Shown: positions 1-8,855 of the stretch, one piece after another
How positions within the stretch are numbered: the stretch's first letter is position 1
How the letters are laid out: each line of letters starts with the position of its first letter
Source of the DNA: REEB95 sp035275845
GTDB lineage: Bacteria; Pseudomonadota; Alphaproteobacteria; ATCC43930; CGMCC-115725
Assembly (NCBI GenBank): GCA_035275845.1
Contig: DATEMD010000136.1
Span: 1-15,249, forward strand
Direction of reading: 5' to 3'
DNA: 15,249 bases
The notes under the pieces: model-generated
What the model saw: the letters and a program-made list of their open reading frames with translations, nothing else
Database searches by the model: none
Told to the model about the DNA's origin: nothing
Position numbers and translations under genes: made by a program

Positions 1-2
1 GC

Positions 3-80
3 ATCACCGAGTGCCTCGCGGTGCTCGAGAAGCATGGCGGATTGGAAAGCACCGGCCCGACTGATCGCCCGAGCCATTGA
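3..80 (+). CDS. 3' end of an unidentified gene upstream of clpP
   Basis: An open frame enters from the left edge and stops at TGA 78-80, giving 25 residues that end in GPTDRPSH. Third codon positions are mostly G or C, as in the flanking genes, which supports real coding. The stop lies 31 bp before clpP on the same strand, so the two could be co-transcribed. In many Alphaproteobacteria trigger factor (tig) precedes clpP, but this tail does not resemble the acidic or lysine-rich C-terminus I would expect of trigger factor. I do not recognise the family. A non-coding explanation is possible with so few codons. Confidence 0.4.
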   Translation: MTECLAVLEKHGGLESTGPTDRPSH

Positions 81-111
81 AGTTGGGCCACTCTAGAGGA
101 ATGACCGTGCC

Positions 112-747
112 ATGCGTGACCCTGTCGATACCTACATGAACTACCTCGTTCCGATGGTGGTCGAGCAGACCAACCGCGGCGAGCGCGCCTACGACATCTA
201 TTCGCGCCTGTTGAAGGAGCGAATCATCTTCCTGGTCGGACCGGTCAACGACATGGTCTCGAGTCTGGTCTGCGCCCAGCTCCTGTTCCTCGAGTCCGAG
301 AATCCGACCAAGGACATCTCGCTCTACATCAATTCGCCTGGTGGCGTCGTCACCTCGGGTTTGGCGATCTACGACACCATGCAATACATCCGGCCAGACA
401 TCGCCACGGTTTGCATCGGCATGGCGGCATCGATGGGGTCGCTGTTGTTGACCGCGGGCGCCAAGGGCAAGCGTGTCGCGCTACCCAATGCCAGCATCAT
501 GATCCATCAGCCGTCGGGCGGCTTCCAAGGTCAGGCCACCGACATCGAGATCCATGCGCGCGAGATCTTGCGCACGCGCGCCCGGCTCAACGAGATCTAC
601 GTCAAGCATACCGGCCAGTCGCTCGACGCTGTGGCATCTGCTCTCGAGCGTGATCGTTTCATGTCGCCGGACGAGGCCAAGGCTTTCGGCTTGATCGACG
701 AGGTCATGACCAACCGCCCGGTCACAGCCGACGAAAAACGCACCTGA
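112..747 (+). CDS. clpP: ATP-dependent Clp protease proteolytic subunit ClpP
   Basis: This is the serine peptidase of the ClpXP/ClpAP machines. Two heptameric rings form a cytosolic chamber that degrades substrates unfolded and fed in by ClpX or ClpA. The 211-residue protein has the usual family length. The nucleophile motif GMAASMGS places Ser107, IMIHQP places His132, and ERDRF places Asp181. The spacing of this triad (25 and 49 residues) matches E. coli ClpP. The mature N-terminal region (LVPMVVEQT) and the SRLLKERI segment are intact. The start at 112 is preceded by AGAGGA (95-100) at a suitable distance. An ATG at 101 is out of frame and gives only 12 codons. clpX follows after 207 bp on the same strand, as is normal for this pair. 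Confidence 0.97.
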   Translation: MRDPVDTYMNYLVPMVVEQTNRGERAYDIYSRLLKERIIFLVGPVNDMVSSLVCAQLLFLESENPTKDISLYINSPGGVVTSGLAIYDTMQYIRPDIATVCIGMAASMGSLLLTAGAKGKRVALPNASIMIHQPSGGFQGQATDIEIHAREILRTRARLNEIYVKHTGQSLDAVASALERDRFMSPDEAKAFGLIDEVMTNRPVTADEKRT

Positions 748-954
748 CGCCCTGGTAAAAGCGTTAACCCCTGGATTCGCGCGGCTTATTAACTAGTTGT
801 TGAACCCCGGGCCGTGCATAATGTTGAATGGAATAGGGCGTAAAAGGCCCTGTCGTCGTGAACCGGAACAAAAACCGGAGGCCGGCTCGGCGGATGGCAG
901 CGGCGCGAGGCATGCAGGGAACCGTATGCTTCGGGTGGTGTTGACGGAGAGACC
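748..954 (+). promoter_or_regulatory. clpP-clpX spacer with weak promoter-like element
   Basis: This 207-bp spacer has no rho-independent terminator after clpP. It contains CATAAT (817-822), close to a -10 hexamer, but no well-spaced -35. It also holds a small hairpin, AGGGC (835-839) with GCCCT (847-851) and a 7-nt loop. A separate clpX promoter is plausible because the gap is long, but the sequence does not fix it. A 45-codon frame from ATG 821 ends at TGA 956-958, overlapping the clpX start. It is rich in rare AGG, AGA and ATA codons and lacks a ribosome site, so I do not call it a gene. Confidence 0.25.
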
Positions 955-2220
955 ATGACCAAGCCGAGCGGCGGCGATTCGAAGAACACGCTCTACTGCT
1001 CCTTTTGCGGCAAGAGCCAGCACGAGGTTCGCAAGCTCATTGCCGGGCCGACGGTGTTCATCTGCGATGAATGCGTCGAGCTCTGCATGGACATCATCCG
1101 TGAAGAGCACAAGACAACTCTCGTCAAGTCACGAGACGGGGTGCCGACGCCGCGCGACATCTGCAAGGTGCTTGACGATTATGTAATCGGCCAGGACCAC
1201 GCCAAGCGCGTGCTGTCCGTCGCCGTTCACAATCACTACAAGCGCCTGGCGCACGGCGCCAAGAGCAACGACGTCGAGCTCGCAAAATCGAACATCCTGC
1301 TGGTCGGCCCGACCGGCTCGGGCAAGACGCTGCTGGCCCAGACGCTGGCGCGAATCATCGACGTGCCGTTCACCATGGCCGACGCGACGACGCTGACCGA
1401 GGCCGGTTATGTCGGCGAGGACGTCGAGAACATCATCCTGAAGCTGCTCCAGGCCGCCGATTACAACGTCGAGCGGGCGCAGCGCGGCATCGTCTATATC
1501 GACGAGGTCGATAAGATCTCGCGCAAGTCGGACAACCCGTCGATCACCCGCGACGTGTCGGGCGAAGGCGTGCAGCAGGCGCTCCTCAAGATCATGGAAG
1601 GCACCATCGCCTCGGTGCCGCCGCAGGGTGGCCGCAAGCACCCGCAGCAGGAATTCCTGCAGGTCGACACCACCAACATCCTGTTCATCTGCGGTGGCGC
1701 GTTCGCCGGGCTGGAAAAGCTCATCGCTCAGCGCCGTCAGGGCACCTCGATCGGCTTCGGCGCCGAAGTGCGCGCGCCCGAGGAACGGAAGACCGGCGAG
1801 ATCCTCAAGGATCTCGAGCCCGAGGATTTGCTTAAGTTCGGCCTGATTCCTGAATTCGTCGGCCGCCTGCCGGTGGTCGCGACACTGGACGACCTCGACG
1901 AAAGCGCGCTGGTCGACATCCTCACCAAGCCGAAGAATGCACTGGTCAAGCAATACCAGCGCCTGTTCGAGATGGAAGACGTCCGGCTCGAGTTCAACGA
2001 CGAGGCGATGAAGGCGATCGCGCACAAGGCGATCGCGCGCAAAACCGGCGCGCGCGGCCTGCGCTCGATCATGGAAGCGATTCTGCTCGAGCCGATGTTC
2101 GAATTGCCGGGCCTCGAGGGCGTCACCGGCATCGTCATCAATCGCGAAGTCGTCGAAGGCCGCGCTCAGCCGCTCCACATCTATTCGGAGCGCCGGGGCG
2201 ACGTCCCGACCAGCGCCTGA
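955..2220 (+). CDS. clpX: ATP-dependent Clp protease ATP-binding subunit ClpX
   Basis: ClpX is the hexameric AAA+ unfoldase that recognises substrates and threads them into ClpP. The 421-residue protein has the normal length. The N-terminal C4 zinc-binding domain uses Cys15, Cys18, Cys37 and Cys40. The AAA+ module follows: Walker A GPTGSGKT at 118-125, the pore loop GYVG at 151-154 and Walker B IVYIDEVDK at 179-187. The RKH loop (GGRKHP, about 225-230) is present, as is the IGF loop at 266-268 that docks on ClpP. Sensor 2 GARGLRS lies at 365-371. All key residues are present. The start is preceded by GGAGA (946-950). A terminator lies just after the stop, so clpX probably ends its transcription unit separately from lon. 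Confidence 0.97.
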   Translation: MTKPSGGDSKNTLYCSFCGKSQHEVRKLIAGPTVFICDECVELCMDIIREEHKTTLVKSRDGVPTPRDICKVLDDYVIGQDHAKRVLSVAVHNHYKRLAHGAKSNDVELAKSNILLVGPTGSGKTLLAQTLARIIDVPFTMADATTLTEAGYVGEDVENIILKLLQAADYNVERAQRGIVYIDEVDKISRKSDNPSITRDVSGEGVQQALLKIMEGTIASVPPQGGRKHPQQEFLQVDTTNILFICGGAFAGLEKLIAQRRQGTSIGFGAEVRAPEERKTGEILKDLEPEDLLKFGLIPEFVGRLPVVATLDDLDESALVDILTKPKNALVKQYQRLFEMEDVRLEFNDEAMKAIAHKAIARKTGARGLRSIMEAILLEPMFELPGLEGVTGIVINREVVEGRAQPLHIYSERRGDVPTSA

Positions 2221-2225
2221 TCGCT

Positions 2226-2246
2226 GCCGGCTGCCGGCCGGCTTTT
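2226..2246 (+). terminator. Rho-independent terminator after clpX
   Basis: GCCGGC (2226-2231) pairs perfectly with GCCGGC (2237-2242) across a 5-nt loop and is followed at once by TTTT (2243-2246) and GTTG. It begins 6 nt after the clpX stop. The stem is short but all G-C. Confidence 0.7.
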
Positions 2247-2333
2247 GTTGCAAATCCGATTCGAGTGCGCCGCGCTACGCAAATCCGGGCACGACCCCTT
2301 GATCTGGGCCGGCCGGCGGGCCACCTTATGTTG

Positions 2334-2342
2334 TGCTATAGT
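2334..2342 (+). promoter_or_regulatory. Candidate extended -10 promoter for lon
   Basis: TG-C-TATAGT (2334-2342) fits an extended -10 element, with TATAGT at 2337-2342 differing from consensus at one position. No -35 lies at 17 bp. A CTTGATC (2298-2304) further upstream resembles a heat-shock -35 but is badly spaced. Transcription would begin near 2349, leaving a leader of about 55 nt before the lon ATG at 2405. Confidence 0.35.
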
Positions 2343-2404
2343 TCCCGTTGATCCCGGCGCGCCCTGGGGCGTTCTGTCTCACGGGCTTCCTCGAAAGGAG
2401 CAGC

Positions 2405-4810
<2,406 letters not shown>

Positions 4811-4854
4811 GCGGGTCACACGTCACAGGCGATCGACGAGTCGATGCGAAAAAT

Positions 4855-4889
4855 GCCGCGAATCGGGCAGAAAAAGCCGGATTCGCGGC
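4855..4889. terminator. Long perfect hairpin between lon and hupB
   Basis: GCCGCGAATC (4855-4864) and GATTCGCGGC (4880-4889) are perfect 10-bp arms. Inside them, one mismatch is followed by three more pairs (GGC/GCC) around an AGAAAAA loop. On the plus strand there is only GTT after the stem, so it is a weak intrinsic terminator for lon. Read on the minus strand the stem is followed by ATTTTT, so it would terminate antisense transcription better. Both arms contain a GANTC site. Confidence 0.5.
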
Positions 4890-4899
4890 GTTCCGCCAA

Positions 4900-4927
4900 T
4901 TGACCTTTCGGAAAAAGGCGATTTAGA
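4900..4927 (+). promoter_or_regulatory. Candidate sigma-70 promoter of hupB
   Basis: TTGACC (4900-4905) is a strong -35. TTTAGA (4922-4927) is a weak -10 at 16-bp spacing, with TTAGAC as an alternative at 17 bp. It lies about 65 bp before the HU start, after the lon hairpin. Alphaproteobacterial promoters often have a good -35 and a degenerate -10, which fits here. Confidence 0.5.
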
Positions 4928-4990
4928 CTTTGTGCCGCCAAGCGCGAAGTCATCTCGACGCTCGCCGCGTGGCGCATGGAGGGCTCGCTC

Positions 4991-5263
4991 GTGAACAAGA
5001 ATGAACTCGTCGACGCCGTCGCTACCGCCGCCACCATCAAGAAGTCCGAGGCGGAGACCGTGATCGACGCGGTCTTCGATTCAATTACCAAGGAGCTGAA
5101 GAAGGGTGGCGAGGTCCGCCTCACTGGCTTCGGCACCTTCGTGGTTTCGCAACGCGCGGCGACCGAAGGCCGCAACCCGCGTACCGGGGAGACCATCAAG
5201 ATCGCGGCCCGCAAGGTGCCGCGCTTCCGCGCCGGCAAAGGCCTCAAAGACGCCATCGCCTGA
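4991..5263 (+). CDS. hupB: DNA-binding protein HU
   Basis: HU is a small basic dimeric nucleoid protein that bends DNA with little sequence preference. Starting at GTG 4991 the product is exactly 90 residues, the standard HU length, and begins with MNKNELVDAV. GGAGGG (4978-4983) sits 7 nt upstream of this GTG. An in-frame ATG at 4976 would add five residues, and this ribosome site would then fall inside the gene. The family signature GFGTF (46-50), the arm sequence GRNPRTGE (60-67) with the intercalating Pro63, and the C-terminal VPRFRAGKGLKDAI are intact. lon followed by hupB is a very common pair, and HU is degraded by Lon in some bacteria. Two hairpins follow the stop. Confidence 0.96.
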   Translation: MNKNELVDAVATAATIKKSEAETVIDAVFDSITKELKKGGEVRLTGFGTFVVSQRAATEGRNPRTGETIKIAARKVPRFRAGKGLKDAIA

Positions 5264-5268
5264 GCGAT

Positions 5269-5289
5269 CGCGCGCCCTTGCGGCGCGCG
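5269..5289 (+). terminator. GC-rich hairpin after hupB
   Basis: CGCGCGCC (5269-5276) pairs with GGCGCGCG (5282-5289) across a 5-nt loop, 6 nt after the hupB stop. The stem is very stable but no T-run follows. It could pause or protect the hupB mRNA 3' end rather than act as a classical terminator. Confidence 0.45.
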
Positions 5290-5303
5290 CGGAATTGCCC
5301 CAG

Positions 5304-5330
5304 GCTGCGCGCACCAATGCGGCGCGCAGC
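5304..5330 (+). terminator. Second hairpin between hupB and tRNA-Val
   Basis: GCTGCGCGC (5304-5312) pairs perfectly over 9 bp with GCGCGCAGC (5322-5330), with a 9-nt loop, and is followed by CGCTTTCC. It ends 15 nt before the tRNA. With the preceding hairpin it makes a tandem structure. It may be a terminator or a processing signal releasing the tRNA from a hupB read-through transcript. No clear separate promoter for the tRNA is visible. Confidence 0.4.
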
Positions 5331-5345
5331 CGCTTTCCGCTGGCC

Positions 5346-5420
5346 GGGCGATTAGCTCAGCGGTAGAGCACCTCGTTTACACCGAGGGGGTCGGAGGTTC
5401 GAAACCTTCATCGCCCACCA
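5346..5420 (+). tRNA. tRNA-Val (anticodon UAC)
   Basis: A complete cloverleaf can be drawn. The acceptor GGGCGAT (5346-5352) pairs with ATCGCCC (5410-5416). The D-arm holds AGCTCAGC-GGTAGAGC. The anticodon stem CCTCG/CGAGG closes the loop TTTACAC with anticodon TAC at 5378-5380, which reads GUA and specifies valine. The T-arm is GGAGG-TTCGAAA-CCTTC with one G-U pair. The discriminator is A and the CCA end is encoded (5418-5420). In related genomes this tRNA lies close to tRNA-Asp and nuoA; here they are about 5.5 kb apart. Confidence 0.97.
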
Positions 5421-5472
5421 CAGCGGGCCAACGCGCCTCTCGCAGCGCAATAACGTTTTAATGTTGGCGGCC

Positions 5473-5502
5473 TTGAAGCTGTCACGGTCGCGGGCGTATC
5501 GT
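5473..5502 (+). promoter_or_regulatory. Candidate promoter for the structured leader / DUF6197 gene
   Basis: TTGAAG (5473-5478) and TATCGT (5497-5502) are separated by 18 bp. Transcription would begin near 5509, about 13 nt before the first of five stem-loops. CTTGAAG also resembles the heat-shock sigma-32 -35, but no matching -10 is clear. Confidence 0.35.
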
Positions 5503-5521
5503 CGACTCGCTACCAAACACG

Positions 5522-5619
5522 TGGGCCCAAGAGCCCAGGCATCGACGTGGATCGATGCCCCAGGCGGCAAAAGCCGCCACTGTTCGCCTTTGGCGATCCG
5601 ATGGACCGCATGCCATCGG
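5522..5619 (+). ncRNA. Five tandem stem-loops: structured 5' leader or small RNA
   Basis: Five perfect stems follow one another with almost no linker. Stem 1 is TGGGC 5522-5526 with GCCCA 5533-5537. Stem 2 is GGCATCGA 5538-5545 with TCGATGCC 5552-5559 (loop CGTGGA). Stem 3 is GGCGGC 5563-5568 with GCCGCC 5573-5578 (loop AAAA). Stem 4 is TCGCC 5584-5588 with GGCGA 5592-5596 (loop TTT). Stem 5 is CCGATGG 5598-5604 with CCATCGG 5613-5619 (8-nt loop). In all, 62 of 98 bases are paired. The array ends 3 nt before the ribosome site of the next gene. It could be a cis-acting leader of that gene, a free small RNA, or a mobile palindromic repeat. I recognise no known RNA family. Confidence 0.5.
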
Positions 5620-5632
5620 GGTGGAGGGAGCT

Positions 5633-6034
5633 ATGGACGATTTCAATCGTTCGCCGACGCGCCGTGATCTCGACGTTCTCGACATCTTGACCGAGGGCAG
5701 ACGCCTCGTCGCCGCCGGCTGGTGCCAGGGGGCGATGGCCAAGGATGCGCAAGGACGCGCGACCGAGGCATCGTCGCCGGAAGCCGTCGCGTTCGATCTG
5801 GTGGGTGCCATCGAGCGCGCGGTGCTCAACTTGCTGGGCGGTGATCGCGACACGCTGATCCAGAACTACTACAAGGGCTTCTACGCGCTTGCCTGGGGGC
5901 TGCACACGCATTCGAAGCTGTCGGCGTGGAACGACGATACAGCGCGCCGTCACGCCGAGGTGCTGGAACGGTTCGATCTGGCGCTCATGCAGACGACGCG
6001 GCCGTTGCCGCACGCGCCGCGCGCCGCCGCCTGA
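5633..6034 (+). CDS. Small DUF6197-like protein of unknown function
   Basis: The product is 133 residues, with no signal peptide or membrane segment, so it is likely cytosolic. The core reads GWCQGAMAKDAQGR (about residues 28-41), then SPEAVAFDLVGAIERA and, near the C-terminus, LSAWNDDTARRHAEVLERFD. A W-x-QGA-x-A-D-x-x-G motif, a GAI motif and a late WND motif resemble the DUF6197 family found in bacteria and phages, whose function is unknown to me. ATG 5633 is chosen because GGAGGGAG (5623-5630) lies just upstream. An in-frame ATG at 5555 would put the stem-loop array inside the coding region. The gene stands alone and converges on the glycan operon, with only 7 bp between the two stop codons. 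Assignment is from remembered motifs only. Confidence 0.7.
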   Translation: MDDFNRSPTRRDLDVLDILTEGRRLVAAGWCQGAMAKDAQGRATEASSPEAVAFDLVGAIERAVLNLLGGDRDTLIQNYYKGFYALAWGLHTHSKLSAWNDDTARRHAEVLERFDLALMQTTRPLPHAPRAAA

Positions 6035-6041
6035 CCGGCGG
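6027..6041. terminator. Short hairpin between convergent gene ends
   Basis: CCGCC (6027-6031) pairs with GGCGG (6037-6041) around TGACC, spanning the DUF6197 stop and the end of the minus-strand acyltransferase gene. It is only 5 bp and has no T-run on either side, so a role as a bidirectional terminator is uncertain. Confidence 0.25.
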
Positions 6042-7151
6042 TTAGTCGCCGGCGAGCGGCTTGGGCTCGGCCGGCCGCCACGTCTGGACGGCGAAGCGTT
6101 CGCGAAGGCGCTTGAACGTCGCGCGCAATGCGCGTTGGCCGGGACGCTCGACCAGGCGATTCATGGCATAGGACAGCGCCACCGCGACGGCGAAGGTCAG
6201 CAGCAGCGTGACGTATGCGTTCACGCCCCATTTCAGCAGCCACTTCATCATCACGAAGCCGATATCGTCGTGCAGGAGATAGAAGCTGTACGAGATGTCG
6301 CCGAGGAATACGAACGCCCAGAACGGTTTCACCGGCAGGCGGTTGGTGCCGCCAAGCCAAACTAGAAACGCGGCGCCGCACATCATCGCGCAATAGATCA
6401 CCGAACTCAGCGGCTCGACGTTGATCGGCGGCCCGACAAGCGTGTTGAGGAGACAAACGGCCAGCATGACATAGGTCAGCGGCCGCGCCTGGCCGGCGCA
6501 GATGCGGTACAGCATGATGCCCAAGATGAACAGGCCCGCATAGGCACCGGAGGTCACGAGGCGCGCCATCAGCAACAGATAGGGCGAGTGCCAGATGAAG
6601 ATCGGCCAGAGGCGCGTTACCAGCGCGATGGCAAACCACGGGATGCACACCCACTCGACGCGGTCGAGGCCGACGCGCCGGATCACGGTTGCAGCAAAGA
6701 TGTAGAAGAACGCTTCATAGGCGAGCGTCCAATAGACGCCGTCGACGACATCGTGGCCGAAGACGTAGGGCACCATCGTAACGTTGGCGAGAAACTTCCC
6801 GAGGCTCGGTTTCAGGATCGGCACGCCGCCGACGAGGCAGACCACGGCCGTCGTCACCAGCAGGCAGGCGATGAAAGCCGGATAGAGTCGGGAGATGCGC
6901 GCGGTGAGGAAATCGTAGGCATCGCGCGTTTTCTCGATCGACATGTAGATGACGAAGCCGCTGATGACCAGAAACATGTCGACGCCGTGGATCGCGTGTC
7001 CGAGATGGAAGGCGATCGGCAGAGCGATGCCGGTCTCGCGCGGAAAGCTGTCGGTGTAGTGGAAGAGGCAGACAGCGAGCGCGGCAAGCCCGCGCAAGAC
7101 ATCGAGCCCGCGCAGGCGTTGCTGTGGCGCCTTGCCGGGGGCGCTACTCAT
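6042..7151 (-). CDS. Acyltransferase-3 (OafA/YrhL-type) membrane protein
   Basis: This 369-residue integral membrane protein likely transfers acetyl or another acyl group to a surface sugar, such as O-antigen or exopolysaccharide. Family motifs are visible: RGLAALAVCLFHY (20-32) with conserved His31, GVDMFLVISGF (56-66), ISRLYPAF (86-93), WTLAYEAFFY (141-150), LGDISYSFYLLHD (283-295) and VERPGQR near the C-terminus. About ten hydrophobic segments lie between them. The gene begins at ATG 7151 and overlaps the end of the upstream glycosyltransferase by 8 bp (AATGAGTAG), which suggests translational coupling. Longer in-frame extensions run through the upstream gene and have a non-coding, Ser/Arg-rich composition, so I reject them. 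The sugar and acyl donor cannot be told from sequence. Confidence 0.88.
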   Translation of the reverse strand: MSSAPGKAPQQRLRGLDVLRGLAALAVCLFHYTDSFPRETGIALPIAFHLGHAIHGVDMFLVISGFVIYMSIEKTRDAYDFLTARISRLYPAFIACLLVTTAVVCLVGGVPILKPSLGKFLANVTMVPYVFGHDVVDGVYWTLAYEAFFYIFAATVIRRVGLDRVEWVCIPWFAIALVTRLWPIFIWHSPYLLLMARLVTSGAYAGLFILGIMLYRICAGQARPLTYVMLAVCLLNTLVGPPINVEPLSSVIYCAMMCGAAFLVWLGGTNRLPVKPFWAFVFLGDISYSFYLLHDDIGFVMMKWLLKWGVNAYVTLLLTFAVAVALSYAMNRLVERPGQRALRATFKRLRERFAVQTWRPAEPKPLAGD

Positions 7152-8844
7152 TGACGCTCTCCGGCAAATGATAGAGCAGGATCGACGCGCCGACGGCAGC
7201 CGCCGGCGTATAGGAACGGAGCCACGCGTAACCCGGCTGTTCGTGCAGCATGTACTGGCTGACGGCGACCCAGCCGCCGACCGGTTCGCCCGGCGACAGC
7301 TTCTCGTAACCGGCGATGTAGGCGCGCAGATCGTATTCCGACTGCCCGAGCACGGCGACGTGGATGTGACGGATGCCGAGAGCGCGCAAATCATGATCGA
7401 GCCGTTTGACGTCCTGGCCCCAATCGAGATCAGAATTGATTGAAACCGTTTGCGGTGTCGCACCGGCGAGCGCGTTGAACCACGGCAGGTAATCGGGATA
7501 GGCGGTAACCGCGTCGGCACCGGCCCACAACATCAGCGCGCAGGCGGTGACCTTGTCCCAGCCCTTGCCGCGCGCCAGCGTCAGCAACGCGGTGCCGGCG
7601 GCAATCGCCAGCAGTGGGTAGATCGGCAACAGATAGCGGATGCCGAAATCGACCGGGCTCGCCATGGAGCCGGCGAGTACGCCGATTGCAGCCAGCGCCG
7701 GCGCAGCGATACGCCAATCGCGCAGCGCGCGCGAGCGCTGCAACAGCATGACCATGCCCAGCGCCGCGGCGATCAGGAACGGCAGCGGCGTTTTCGCCAC
7801 CAAATCGACGGGGAAGAAGTACCACAGGCCGCCTTGGCTCAACTGGCCAAGCAGGAACACCGGGTCGTGGTGGGCGTCGACCCGCCGGGTGGTGTCGAAG
7901 ATGCCGCGAAGGAATTCGTGCGCCGGATAGATCGGCAGCTTGGCGATGGACGCGGCCAGGCCGGTGGCCGGATGCGCCGCCGTCGCGACAATCTGTTGGC
8001 CGACCAGTGCCGGTTCGTATCCCAAGGATCCGACCGAGAAGCGATAGCCGCCCCAGATCACCATAACCGCCGCCAATGCGGTGAACGCGGTGCCGTACAA
8101 CCAGACCCGCGTCGGCCGGCGCCGCTTGCCGCCGATCCACAGACGCCAGGTCAGAACGGGTAGCAACGCCGCCGGGAAGAACAGGAAGACGGTGAACTTG
8201 GACAGAATCATCAACGCGCCGGCAGCGCCGAATGCCAGGCTGCGGGCGAGATCGGGCCGCTCCAGCCAGCGTATGGCCGTTAGCACGGCAAGACCGAAGG
8301 TCGCCGCGACCGCCATGTCGGTGGTGGCGAGGCCGGCGTGCGCGAGGACGGGCGGCAACGTTAGGAACAACGCCAGCGCGCACAGCGCCGTCGGCTCGTC
8401 GCCGAGACGACGGCTCCACCGCCAGATCACGCTGGCGGCAAGCAACAGGAAGGCGAGGGTGCCGAGACGGGCTAAAGCGAGCATCGCCGCGGGATTACCC
8501 GCAGCGCGCAGGATGTCATCGCCTTCGTGCCACATGTCCGGGTTGAAGGTGCTACGAGCGCCCGCGAGATAAGGCCCGAGCGCGTCGACAACCCGCGCCA
8601 GCGGGGGCGTGCTCGGCTCGTAGGCGTAACGGCCCTGATCGAGCCACTGCATACCGGCGGCGATATGCGCGCCTTCGTCGATCGTGGGGCCGTAATGCGC
8701 GGCGGCGAATGTGATCGCGGCGGCCGCGATGCCGACCAGCACGATGGCGAGCGTCGCCAGGCGCGTCGGCAGCGCAGCCCGGATCAGGCGCATGACGCGC
8801 GGATGACTGGACCGGGCGGCTTCGATCGTGGCGGGCATGGTCAT
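7144..8844 (-). CDS. PMT/ArnT-like (GT39-type) membrane glycosyltransferase
   Basis: The 566-residue polytopic membrane protein belongs to the GT-C fold group that uses polyprenyl-phosphate sugar donors at the outer face of the inner membrane. The first periplasmic loop carries the acidic catalytic motif TIDEGAH (Asp56-Glu57). Further family marks are LATTDMAV (172-179), LSKFT (214-218), KTPLP (351-355) and RYLLPIYP (403-410). The C-terminal soluble part has SDLDWGQD (471-478), typical of one bacterial branch. A dozen or so hydrophobic segments are evident. ATG 8844 is preceded by GAGG, which overlaps the stop codon of the upstream GT2 gene 11 bp away. A second in-frame ATG lies two codons later. 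The acceptor (lipid, polysaccharide or protein) is unknown. Confidence 0.82.
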   Translation of the reverse strand: MTMPATIEAARSSHPRVMRLIRAALPTRLATLAIVLVGIAAAAITFAAAHYGPTIDEGAHIAAGMQWLDQGRYAYEPSTPPLARVVDALGPYLAGARSTFNPDMWHEGDDILRAAGNPAAMLALARLGTLAFLLLAASVIWRWSRRLGDEPTALCALALFLTLPPVLAHAGLATTDMAVAATFGLAVLTAIRWLERPDLARSLAFGAAGALMILSKFTVFLFFPAALLPVLTWRLWIGGKRRRPTRVWLYGTAFTALAAVMVIWGGYRFSVGSLGYEPALVGQQIVATAAHPATGLAASIAKLPIYPAHEFLRGIFDTTRRVDAHHDPVFLLGQLSQGGLWYFFPVDLVAKTPLPFLIAAALGMVMLLQRSRALRDWRIAAPALAAIGVLAGSMASPVDFGIRYLLPIYPLLAIAAGTALLTLARGKGWDKVTACALMLWAGADAVTAYPDYLPWFNALAGATPQTVSINSDLDWGQDVKRLDHDLRALGIRHIHVAVLGQSEYDLRAYIAGYEKLSPGEPVGGWVAVSQYMLHEQPGYAWLRSYTPAAAVGASILLYHLPESVNE

Positions 8845-8855
8845 GACGACAAACC

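Noticed and set aside
101..139. 12-codon frame starting at ATG 101, overlapping the clpP start
   Set aside because: It has no room for a ribosome site and no leader-peptide features, so it looks like chance.
1129..2253. Long minus-strand frame opposite clpX
   Set aside because: It fully overlaps clpX, whose motifs are all intact. Long antisense frames are expected in GC-rich genes.
5352..5570. Minus-strand open frame containing MKVSNLRPPRCKRG
   Set aside because: It runs antisense through tRNA-Val. This peptide is a well-known spurious translation of the complement of tRNA genes.
7152..7520. N-terminal extension of the acyltransferase gene
   Set aside because: The extra 123 codons lie inside the PMT-like gene in another frame and are Ser/Arg-rich. 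ATG 7151 gives the normal family N-terminus.
7430..8419. 329-codon minus-strand frame inside the PMT-like gene
   Set aside because: It is an alternative-frame shadow, Arg/Pro-rich and without membrane segments, while the overlapping frame has clear GT-C motifs.
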